In this document: positions 43,039 to 50,707 of the stretch, in pieces
Layout: each line of letters begins with the position of its first letter
Numbering within the stretch: position 1 is the stretch's first letter
Origin: CAYRXM01 sp964449465
GTDB taxonomy: Bacteria; Chloroflexota; Anaerolineae; JAFGEY01
DNA length: 64,000 bases
Assembly (NCBI GenBank): GCA_964449465.1
Contig: CAYVBK010000015.1
Coordinates: 43,855 to 107,854, forward strand
Reading direction: 5' to 3'
Translations under genes and position numbers: made by a program
The notes under the pieces: model-generated
The model's database searches: none
What the model was told of the DNA's origin: nothing
What the model saw: the letters and a program-made list of their open reading frames with translations, nothing else

Positions 43039-43446
43039 ATGATGTTGAACAAATGGGTTTTGTGTCTCGGCCTGGTCATTGTACTGTTGGGCGTTTCGGC
43101 CTGCGGCTCGGCCAAAACGGCCGAGATCAAACTGGGCGCAGGCGATGATGGGCGCGAGATCGAGCTCAAGCAGGGGCAGGTGATGGCGATCAGTCTGGAT
43201 AGCAACCCCACTACCGGCTATAGTTGGGCGGCCGTAGACCTGGATGAGGCCATTCTCCAGTCGGAGGGCGAGGCCGAGTTCAAATCGGAGAGACAGCCGG
43301 GAGTGGTGGGCGCCGGCGGCGTCGAAACACTGCGCTTCAAGGCAGTGAGCACGGGCAAGGTCACGCTCAAGCTGGCCTACCGCCGCTCTTGGGAGCAAAA
43401 CGTCGAGCCGATCCAGACCTGGAGCGTCTCGGTCATAGTGCGCTAG
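43039..43446 (+). CDS. Chagasin-family (I42) protease inhibitor, lipoprotein
   Basis: A 135-residue protein with a lipoprotein signal (NKWVLCLGLVIVLLGVSACG, Cys22). The chagasin fold motifs are present: LDSNPTTGYSWAA (the NPTTGY loop), a GxGG-type loop VVGAGGVETLRFKA and the RPWE-like YRRSWE. Chagasins inhibit papain-like cysteine proteases. Here it is anchored outside the cell. GGGAGG precedes ATG 43039; a TTG at 43009 is an unlikely start. It is the third gene of the lipoprotein-radical SAM unit. A MITE follows directly after the stop. Confidence 0.87.
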   Translation: MMLNKWVLCLGLVIVLLGVSACGSAKTAEIKLGAGDDGREIELKQGQVMAISLDSNPTTGYSWAAVDLDEAILQSEGEAEFKSERQPGVVGAGGVETLRFKAVSTGKVTLKLAYRRSWEQNVEPIQTWSVSVIVR

Positions 43447-43447
43447 G

Positions 43448-43575
43448 AGACCGCTGAAAAAGTCTATTTTTACCACAAAGGACACCGAGAACACCAAGAC
43501 TTACGATACTTTTGGGTCGCTAGAAATGCTTTGTGTCCTTTGTGTCTTGGTGGTGAGAGGTTTTTTCAGCACGCT
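43448..43575. mobile_element. MITE family B, copy 6 (128 bp)
   Basis: AGACCGCTGAAAAA to TTTTTCAGCACGCT, with GCTAGG on the left and CCTAGG on the right. It begins within a few bases of the chagasin stop codon. Confidence 0.8.
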
Positions 43576-43582
43576 CCTAGGG

Positions 43583-43632
43583 AGGCCGCTGAAAAAGTCG
43601 GTTTTCATCACAAAGAACACCCAAGAGGCAAT
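43583..43632. mobile_element. MITE family B, truncated copy 7
   Basis: Starts AGGCCGCTGAAAAAGTCGG and continues TCACAAAGAACACC but lacks the right half. It is joined to copy 6 through CCTAGG and runs into the stop codon region of the BTAD regulator. Confidence 0.7.
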
Positions 43633-46568
43633 TATTGCACACACCGACTTGCCATTCGAATCTGTTCCAGCACATGGCGCGCCTGCTCGGCGCGCTGCCT
43701 GGCCCCGATTTGTTCCAATGTTGACAATGCTGCGGCCGCGTCTTGGTGCGCGGCCGCCAGCTCGCCCCGCGCCAGGGCAACTTTTGCCAGCCCCAGCCGG
43801 GCAATTGCCGCGCCCCAGCGATCATCCGCCTCAAGGCAAAGCGCGGCGGCAGTGGTATAGGCAACCTTGGCAACCTCCCATTCGCCCAACTCGCAGGCAA
43901 TAGCGCCAAGATTATTATGGCTTAGTCCCTGCGCACGCTGGTCTCCGATGGTGCGGCGAAGCTCCAATGCGCGCATGTAATGATCCTGTGCCGTCAGCAG
44001 CGTACCCTCGTGCTGAGCCACAATGCCCAAGATGTTATAGGCATCCGCTTCCCCGCGCCGGTCACCGAGCTCTTGGCACAGCGCCAGACTTTGTTCCAAA
44101 TAGCCCCTGGCCGCAGCATAGTCCCCTTGTTGCCACGCTACATTGGCCAACCCTTGCAGCGCATCTGCCAGCACCGGCATGTCGCCGGCGCGCGCGGCGG
44201 CGGTGTGCGCCCGCTCGTAGAGATCCCGTGCTTCAGGCAACCGTTCCAGGCGGCGTAGCGCATAGCCCCACTGCCGCAAGCCCGCCGCAGATAAAACATC
44301 ATCACCAACCGCCAGCGACAGCGACACGGCACACCCGGCAGCCGCCGCCGCGACAGCGTAATCGCTGATCGCTTCAGCCAAGTGCGCCTGGCGCAATGCG
44401 GTTTCAATTTGATAGCGCGGCATCGCCAATGCTGGCGTCGTTTCTACCAGGGCGGCCAGCTCCTGGAGCGCAGCGCGCTGCTCTTCGCGGCGGCCGGCCA
44501 TATCGCATACAGATTCCAGCCCACAGAGCAACTTGTAACGCAGTTCCGGTGCTGGCGCCAATGCCAGCCCACGTCGGTAATACTCACCAGCTTGCTCTTG
44601 CGCATAAGCCTGCCGTGCCTGATCGCCCGCCTGAAGCAGATAGTGGGCGGCCGGCGCGCGTTGTTGCGCCCGGTCAAAGTGATGCGCCAGCAACGCGACC
44701 TGTGCGGGCTGTAGCGTCTCCAATGCGTGGGCGAGCCGGGCGTGGAGCAGGCGGCGCAGCGGCACAGGGACGGCCTGGTAGAGCGCGGCGCGGATTTTGT
44801 CGTGTGCTATATCCCACCCATCGGCGACAGGCCGCGCCAGCTGGCGCGTCTGCCAGTCGGCCAAAGCCGTCTCCACATCCTCTATCTCACATTCACCGGC
44901 GACGGTCAGCAATTCGGCGTCGAAAGGCTGCCCGTGCGCCGCTGCCAGGCTGAGCAGATATTGCCCCTGCTCGTCGAGCCGGATAGTGCGCTGTAAAATG
45001 ATGTCTTGCACGCGCGTCGGCAGCGACAGCGGTGCAATCAAATCCCCAACAATTTCCCAGTTTCCCCCCTCGCCGCGCACAAAGCCCTGTTCTCGCAGGG
45101 CAGCCAGCGCTTCCCCAATGATGAACGGATTGCCCTCGCTTTCGCGGAACAGGTAATCCCCTAGCGGCGTTGTCCTCTCTGTTTGAAGCAGCAGGCTCGT
45201 CAGTTTCGCCACATCAGCGGCGGTCAGTGGCGAGAGTTCCAACAGATGCAGCAGCCCGTCGCGGTTGAGAGTCTGCCGCAGGCGAGTGAGTGGATGGTCG
45301 GGCAGCGCATCGTCGGACCGGTACGCGCCGACGAGCCAGCAAGGAGCTTTGTTCAGGTTGCGCGTCAGATAATGAATCAAATCCAGTGTGTCGGAGTCGG
45401 CCCAGTGCAAATCATCCAGAAAAATCACACACGGGGTACGCAATCTACACAAATCGCGCAGCCAGGCGGCAATGGCAGCAAAGAGCGCGTGGCGTGCTTC
45501 CGGTTGAAATGGCCCGGTGAGCCATTGCGCCAACGGATTGTCAGGTACAACGTGCAACGCTTCATAGAGAGCCTGATAGGGCAGAGTGCGGTTGAATCCA
45601 TAGCAACGTCCCCGCAGCACCCGCGCACCCTGTCCGGCAATAAAACGCAACGTTTCCTGAACAAGCCGCGTCTTGCCGATGCCGGCCTCGCCAGCGACAA
45701 GGGTGAGGCCACCGGCACTGCGCCGGGCAGCATCCCACTGCACCAGCAGCCAGGCGTGCGCCTCTGCGCGGCCCACCAGCGGCAGCAACGCCGGCGGCGG
45801 AGCCAAGTCGGCAGACTCTGTCAATTCAGCGTTGGCAACAATGCGACGATACAGCGACTCGGTTTCCGGCGCGGGGGCAACGCCGAGTTCCGTTTCCAAA
45901 AGATGGCGACACACTTCATATTGCCGCAAAGCAGCGTCGCGCTCGCCTTGCAATGCAAGCAGCAGCATCAATTGGCGATGCGCGCTTTCGCGCCAGGGGT
46001 CAAGGTCCAGCGCGCGCCGGGCGCAAGCGACGGCGGCGGGCCATTCGCCGCGCTGTCGGTGATAGGCGATCAGCCCATCCCACGCGCTCAACGCCAGCGT
46101 GTGGGCCTGCTCCTGCTGAATGCGCTGCCATTCTTCAAACTCGGGGCAGCCGGGCAGCGAAAAGCCCGCCAGCAGCGGCCCGCGGTAGAGTTCCAGCGCG
46201 GCACTCAGCGCAGCGGGGGATTGCTGCGCAGTGCGATAAGCGGCGATCAGAACGTGAAGGTCAATCCAGGCCGGGGTTGGCGGAGTCAGGGCGATGGTTT
46301 CCCGGTCGCTGGCGATGCAGGCGGGGAACAAGTCGCGCAGATTGGAAAGCACACGGCTGAGGTTGCCGCGCGCGCGGGCTTCGGGCTGCTCGCCCCAGAA
46401 CAGCCCGGCCAGTTGTTCGCGGCGAAGCGAGCGCGCTTCCAGCAGCAGGTAGCAGAACAGAGCGCGCGCCTTGTCGGACTCAAAGGCGGTAACGGGCTGC
46501 CCGGCCCATTCCACCCGAAAACCGCCCAGCAACCAGACACGCAACTCGCTCATCTCATCATCCAGCAT
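43632..46568 (-). CDS. SARP-type regulator: BTAD plus AAA ATPase plus TPR
   Basis: A 978-residue regulator. Residues 1-95 are a winged helix (ELRVWLLGGFRVEWAGQPV, then RREQLAGLFWGEQPEARARG). Residues about 100-240 are the bacterial transcriptional activation domain (SAALELYRGPLLAGFSLPG, AALRQYEVCRHLLETELG). An AAA-type ATPase follows, with Walker A VAGEAGIGKTRLVQE and Walker B CVIFLDDLHWADSD. The C-terminal 400 residues are TPR repeats (AYNILGIVAQHEGTLLTAQD, SHNNLGAIACELGEWEVAK). This is a large SARP/MalT-like architecture. ATG 46568 or 46553 are both possible. It is divergent from a small gene and a surface protein gene, its likely targets. Confidence 0.9.
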   Translation of the reverse strand: MLDDEMSELRVWLLGGFRVEWAGQPVTAFESDKARALFCYLLLEARSLRREQLAGLFWGEQPEARARGNLSRVLSNLRDLFPACIASDRETIALTPPTPAWIDLHVLIAAYRTAQQSPAALSAALELYRGPLLAGFSLPGCPEFEEWQRIQQEQAHTLALSAWDGLIAYHRQRGEWPAAVACARRALDLDPWRESAHRQLMLLLALQGERDAALRQYEVCRHLLETELGVAPAPETESLYRRIVANAELTESADLAPPPALLPLVGRAEAHAWLLVQWDAARRSAGGLTLVAGEAGIGKTRLVQETLRFIAGQGARVLRGRCYGFNRTLPYQALYEALHVVPDNPLAQWLTGPFQPEARHALFAAIAAWLRDLCRLRTPCVIFLDDLHWADSDTLDLIHYLTRNLNKAPCWLVGAYRSDDALPDHPLTRLRQTLNRDGLLHLLELSPLTAADVAKLTSLLLQTERTTPLGDYLFRESEGNPFIIGEALAALREQGFVRGEGGNWEIVGDLIAPLSLPTRVQDIILQRTIRLDEQGQYLLSLAAAHGQPFDAELLTVAGECEIEDVETALADWQTRQLARPVADGWDIAHDKIRAALYQAVPVPLRRLLHARLAHALETLQPAQVALLAHHFDRAQQRAPAAHYLLQAGDQARQAYAQEQAGEYYRRGLALAPAPELRYKLLCGLESVCDMAGRREEQRAALQELAALVETTPALAMPRYQIETALRQAHLAEAISDYAVAAAAAGCAVSLSLAVGDDVLSAAGLRQWGYALRRLERLPEARDLYERAHTAAARAGDMPVLADALQGLANVAWQQGDYAAARGYLEQSLALCQELGDRRGEADAYNILGIVAQHEGTLLTAQDHYMRALELRRTIGDQRAQGLSHNNLGAIACELGEWEVAKVAYTTAAALCLEADDRWGAAIARLGLAKVALARGELAAAHQDAAAALSTLEQIGARQRAEQARHVLEQIRMASRCVQ

Positions 46569-46653
46569 CCAATATCCACCGAAGGATTGGCGAAGACTTT
46601 TTGAGTATACTCAGATTCAAGCATTACGGCAACCCAATCGCCGGGAGAGGATG

Positions 46654-46902
46654 ATGAATCTGGACACGTATATGCCTTCAACTTATCGCGCGTTCATTTT
46701 GCGGATGTGGACAGAGCAAGACACGTTTGATGCCATGTCGCCGCCATTGTGGCGTTTTAGCCTGGAGAGCATCGGAACACAGGAGGAGCCATCATCAGAG
46801 CGGCGCGGTTTTGCCAGCGTAGAAGAACTGCTGGCGTATGTGCAGGAATTGGCCCTCGCCAATTCGGCTGGGGATAAATCTATTATTCAGGAGGTCAAAT
46901 GA
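46654..46902 (+). CDS. Small hypothetical protein upstream of the CSLREA surface protein
   Basis: An 82-residue protein: MNLDTYMPSTYRAFILRMWT, then a strand LWRFSLESIGTQ and a terminal helix FASVEELLAYVQELALAN. No membrane segment or cysteine. The frame opens earlier inside the divergent gene, but GGGAGAGG sits just before ATG 46651/46654. Its stop overlaps the next gene start (ATGA), so the two are coupled. I do not recognise a named family; the context suggests a regulatory or assembly role for the neighbouring surface protein, which is inference. Confidence 0.65.
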   Translation: MNLDTYMPSTYRAFILRMWTEQDTFDAMSPPLWRFSLESIGTQEEPSSERRGFASVEELLAYVQELALANSAGDKSIIQEVK

Positions 46903-49850
46903 TGAAAACTCGTCAGAAATGGATGTGTATGGTATTGATTGGCTTGTTTGTGTTGGGCCTGGCGTCGTCCGAGTTTGCGCCAATGCGCGCGCCCGTCGCG
47001 GCCGCGCCGCCTTGGGCTGCACCGCAAGCGGCGACAGGGACTCTTACCGTGACCAGCCTGGCCGACTCGACGGCGAATGACGGCTATTGCACACTGCGCG
47101 AGGCGATCATCAATGCCAACAATAACGCGGCTACCTGGCCCGACTGCCCCGCCGGCAGCGGGCTAGACGTGATTGATTTGACCAGCTTGAGCGGGCAGAT
47201 TACCTTGCTCGCCAACCTGCCGGAATTGACCGACCCCGCCGGCTTGTCCGTGCAAGGCCCCGGCGCAGCAACGCTGGCGATCAGTGGCAACGATGCATAC
47301 CGCATGTTTCGGGTCTTTCAGGATAACCCGCCCATTGATGGGCCGCTTACAGTGCGCGATTTGACCTTGCGGAACGCCAAAGGGGATAATCCTGGCAGCG
47401 TGATTCGCACGCCCAGTGGGAGCGCCGTAGAGGTGTGGAACAGCGTCATCATCAGCAACACCCACAGCGCCATTTATATTGCGGGCGGCAGCTTGAAGGT
47501 GAGCCACACCACGTTTAGCGGCAACACAACCACCGGCGCCGGCGGCGCCATCCAGGCCGTCAACAACTTTCAGGCTGCGCAGCCGGCCCCCACTGTATGG
47601 GTAGATGCTTCCACCTTTATCCGCAACCAGGCGGGTGCCGGCCATGCGATTGATCAAAACAGCGGCAGCCTGATGCTTGACAACAGCCTGTTTCAGAAGA
47701 ACGGTGTCACCACCAGCGACGGCTATGGCACGGTGAATTACAGTGGGAATATGGACATTGTCGTGACAAACTGCCAGTTTCAGGGTAATCAGACCCGGCA
47801 GGGCGGCGCGCTGCACGATGCCGGGGGCATGGGCGTAGTCTATATTGAAAACAGCCGGTTCATCAGCAACACGACGGGGTATACTGCCGGCGTCATTCGC
47901 AGCGGCGGCGGGCGCGCCCTCGACATCCGCCGCAGCCTGTTTGTGGAAAATATGACGACAGAAAAGGGCGGCGTAATTTACAGCTATGCGCCCATCACGG
48001 TTACCGCCAGTGCCTTTTATAGCAACACGGCCGGTTATATGGGCGGCGTGATTATGACGGAAAACGACGCCACCGGCCCGATTACGATCTTGAACAGTCT
48101 GTTCCAGAGCAATCACGCCGAGTGGGGCGGCGCGATCTGGTTTGGGCGTGGTCTATATGTGACAAATACCACCTTTTACACCAACACGGCAGGGTATGCC
48201 GGCGGCGCACTGGCCTCGTTTGAGGGCTGGGGCGAAATCAACAACAGCACCTTCGATCACAACGGGGCCGCCAACGGTGCCGCCTTGTATTTTAGTAACG
48301 GCTGGGCGCCACCGATCACGTTGCGCAATACCATCATTGCCAACCCGTTATGGGGCAACAATTGTCATACCTATACCGGCTCGTACACTGACGGCGGCAA
48401 TAATCTGCAATACCCCGGCACCAGTTGCAATGCAGCGATCCCAGAACTGAATCCGCTGTTAGACCCTGCCGGCCCGCAGGATAACGGCGGCCCCACCTGG
48501 ACAATTGCGCTGCAAGCCGGCAGCCCGGCGATTGATCGGATCCCGACCGGTGGCGTTTGCCCGGCGACCGATCAACGCGGCGCGCCTCGCCCGGTGGACG
48601 GCGATGGGGTCGGCGCGGCCGATTGCGACAGCGGCGCGTATGAATACGGCAGCGTCGGCCCGGTCACGCTCAGCAAGACGGCGGTGGACGCAAACGGCAC
48701 ACCGCTCAAACCCGGCGACACCATCTCTTACACCGTGCGCGTCGAGAACACCTTCCCGGCCGCGGTGACCGGCGTGATCGTCACGGACACGATCCCGGCC
48801 TACACCACCTACATCCCAGGTTCCGCCGTTCCGCCGGCGACCAGGGTGGAGAACGTGTTGGTGTGGAGCGGTTTGAGTCTGACGGCCAAACAGGTGCAAA
48901 CACTCACCCTGGCTGTGACGGTGAACGAGAACGCCGGCGGTCAGGTGATCAACAATGTGGCCTGTACAGTGCAGCCAGGGGTGTCACAGACCTGCACGCA
49001 GCCCGTCACCCCGGCCGGCCCGGATGGCGGCACCGTCACGCCGGTGTTGGCCTTGGGCAAGACGGCGTTGGACGTGAACGGCGCACCGCTGCTGCCCGGC
49101 GACACAATCCGCTATACCATCCAGGTGACAAACAGCCATGCCGTCACCGTCACCGGCTTTACACTCCAAGATGCCATCCCCGCGTACACCACCTATGTGG
49201 CCAACTCGGACACGCCCGAAGCCGATGCGGACGCCGACCCGTTGGTCTGGAGCAATCAGACCATTCCGCCGGGCGTCAAGACATACACATTCGAGGTGAC
49301 CATCAATGCCAACGCCGGTGGACAGAGCATTGCCAACATGGCTTGCCTGACTCAACAGGGGCTGACGCAGGCCTGTACCCAACCGGTGACACCGCCTGGC
49401 GCACCAGGGAGCACGGTTGTGCCAGTGTTGGCCTTGGGCAAGGCGGCGTTGGACGTAAACGGCACGCCGCTGCTGCCCGGCGACACAATCCGCTATACCA
49501 TCCAGGTGACGAATCCGCACAGCGTTGACGTATCGGGTGTCGTCATCAGCGATGTGATTCCGGCGTATACCACCTACGCGCCCAACTCGGACACGCCCGA
49601 AGCGGATGCAGATGCCGACCCGTTGGTCTGGAACAATCAGACCATTCCGCCGGGTGTCAAGACATACACATTTGAGATCACTGTGAATGTCGGTGCGGTA
49701 GGACAAACGATTCGGAATCGAGCTGTGATGCGGCAGCCAGGTCTGACAGAGCCAGGCATGACGCCTTGGGTTGAACCATCGGGCGGGGGGCTGGTAAAAC
49801 AGCTGGTGTATCTGCCGCTGGCGATCAAAGACCTGTCTATGCAACCATAA
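46899..49850 (+). CDS. Secreted CSLREA / right-handed beta-helix / DUF11 surface protein
   Basis: A 983-residue exported protein. A signal peptide (MCMVLIGLFVLGLASSE) precedes the CSLREA motif (TANDGYCTLREAIINANNN). A right-handed beta-helix of about 400 residues has Asn-rich rungs (SNTHSAIYIAGGSLKVSHTT, FYTNTAGYAGGAL). Three DUF11-type repeats follow (from about 580), the last two nearly identical in DNA (LDVNGAPLLPGDTIRYTIQV against LDVNGTPLLPGDTIRYTIQV). The C-terminus VYLPLAIKDL resembles a recurring ending of Chloroflexota exported proteins, perhaps a sorting signal. Start ATG 46899 overlaps the preceding stop, with GGAGGTCAA upstream. It is probably an adhesin or outer coat protein. Confidence 0.88.
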   Translation: MMKTRQKWMCMVLIGLFVLGLASSEFAPMRAPVAAAPPWAAPQAATGTLTVTSLADSTANDGYCTLREAIINANNNAATWPDCPAGSGLDVIDLTSLSGQITLLANLPELTDPAGLSVQGPGAATLAISGNDAYRMFRVFQDNPPIDGPLTVRDLTLRNAKGDNPGSVIRTPSGSAVEVWNSVIISNTHSAIYIAGGSLKVSHTTFSGNTTTGAGGAIQAVNNFQAAQPAPTVWVDASTFIRNQAGAGHAIDQNSGSLMLDNSLFQKNGVTTSDGYGTVNYSGNMDIVVTNCQFQGNQTRQGGALHDAGGMGVVYIENSRFISNTTGYTAGVIRSGGGRALDIRRSLFVENMTTEKGGVIYSYAPITVTASAFYSNTAGYMGGVIMTENDATGPITILNSLFQSNHAEWGGAIWFGRGLYVTNTTFYTNTAGYAGGALASFEGWGEINNSTFDHNGAANGAALYFSNGWAPPITLRNTIIANPLWGNNCHTYTGSYTDGGNNLQYPGTSCNAAIPELNPLLDPAGPQDNGGPTWTIALQAGSPAIDRIPTGGVCPATDQRGAPRPVDGDGVGAADCDSGAYEYGSVGPVTLSKTAVDANGTPLKPGDTISYTVRVENTFPAAVTGVIVTDTIPAYTTYIPGSAVPPATRVENVLVWSGLSLTAKQVQTLTLAVTVNENAGGQVINNVACTVQPGVSQTCTQPVTPAGPDGGTVTPVLALGKTALDVNGAPLLPGDTIRYTIQVTNSHAVTVTGFTLQDAIPAYTTYVANSDTPEADADADPLVWSNQTIPPGVKTYTFEVTINANAGGQSIANMACLTQQGLTQACTQPVTPPGAPGSTVVPVLALGKAALDVNGTPLLPGDTIRYTIQVTNPHSVDVSGVVISDVIPAYTTYAPNSDTPEADADADPLVWNNQTIPPGVKTYTFEITVNVGAVGQTIRNRAVMRQPGLTEPGMTPWVEPSGGGLVKQLVYLPLAIKDLSMQP

Positions 49851-50015
49851 CTCTCTTGAAAAAAGGCATCCAGGCAGTTTTTTCAGTAAACCTGGCCATT
49901 GCAATAAAACAGTAAGGCAAGCGTCAGGTAAGCGTATGATCATCGTAGAATAGCCGTCCAGCTTGTTTTCCTGATCTGCGATATATTATGTACAGATAAT
50001 CTTCTCCTCCTTTTG

Positions 50016-50050
50016 ACAAGAGCCAGAGCTTGGGCAACTCTGGCTCTTGT
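50016..50050. terminator. Hairpin downstream of the surface protein
   Basis: ACAAGAGCCAGAG (50016-50028) pairs perfectly with CTCTGGCTCTTGT (50038-50050), 9-nt loop. It forms the first of two terminators between convergent genes; 49851-50015 holds nothing recognisable. Confidence 0.7.
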
Positions 50051-50062
50051 TGATCCTGGCGG

Positions 50063-50102
50063 AAAAAACAAACAGCCGATTGGAATCGGCTGTTTGTTTT
50101 TT
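50063..50102. terminator. Bidirectional intrinsic terminator
   Basis: AAAAAACAAACAGCCGATT and AATCGGCTGTTTGTTTTTT form a 19-bp inverted repeat with A/T tracts at both ends. It can stop transcription from the surface protein gene and from the SRPBCC gene. Confidence 0.9.
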
Positions 50103-50117
50103 TGAGGCGGCGGCCTA

Positions 50118-50546
50118 TCAGGCCTCGGCGATGCGTTTGAGGTTTTGCAGTGTCTTGTCGGCCATTTCTTCAAAGCTGCTGATCACAATAGATTCGGCCA
50201 GCTTGGCCGGGCCGCTCAGCTCGGCTTCGATGGTAAAAGAAAGCCGGGTGCGCTCACCCATCGCCAGATAATCCCATTGCATATAGCCCTTGTTGGCCGG
50301 CCCGACAAATTCGCCTTTCCAGCAGACGCCGGGATCGAACACCACTATGGTGGTTTTGGCCGGCAGCGGGATTTTGCTGACCGTGATGCCATGTTCGACT
50401 ATGGTGCCAACTCCTCCATCGCCATGAATGGATTTGGCCTCCGAGGCACCATCAAACCAGGTGTGCCACTGTGCCGGATCTTTGGCGACATCCCAAATTT
50501 TGGGTATTGGTGCTTTGATCGTAATAGATTTTTCGACTTTGGCCAT
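50118..50546 (-). CDS. SRPBCC-family (polyketide cyclase-like) protein
   Basis: A 142-residue START/SRPBCC-fold protein: VEKSITIKAPIPKIWDVAKD, then EHGITVSKIPLPAKTTIVVF, LSFTIEAELSGPAKLAESIV and the C-terminal helix SSFEEMADKTLQNLKRIAE. The family binds hydrophobic ligands in a helix-grip cavity; no catalytic residues can be assigned. The frame reaches 50564, but ATG 50546 follows GGGGGAGAT and starts the domain. It is a single-gene unit ending at the bidirectional terminator, divergent from the PPM-like gene. Confidence 0.85.
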   Translation of the reverse strand: MAKVEKSITIKAPIPKIWDVAKDPAQWHTWFDGASEAKSIHGDGGVGTIVEHGITVSKIPLPAKTTIVVFDPGVCWKGEFVGPANKGYMQWDYLAMGERTRLSFTIEAELSGPAKLAESIVISSFEEMADKTLQNLKRIAEA

Positions 50547-50618
50547 ATCTCCCCCGCAACACAAAGTAAATAAAAACCAATCTGGTATCTTGGCCTATTT
50601 TACCCAGAAATCTTTTGA

Positions 50619-50647
50619 ATGACAACTCGATGCAGGTATGGTATAAT
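50619..50647 (+). promoter_or_regulatory. Predicted promoter of the PPM-like membrane protein
   Basis: ATGACA (50619-50624) and TATAAT (50642-50647), 17-nt spacer, with an extended TGG before the -10. The leader to ATG 50708 is about 55 nt. Confidence 0.6.
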
Positions 50648-50707
50648 GATAACATCCATGATATGTTTTGTTAGTTCGATTTCTCGGATATTTTGGGGCA
50701 TTTCAAG

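Noticed and set aside
46603..46613. GAGTATACTC palindrome near the SARP gene as another octamer site
   Set aside because: It is a single, unphased occurrence 18 kb from the arrays; it can occur by chance.
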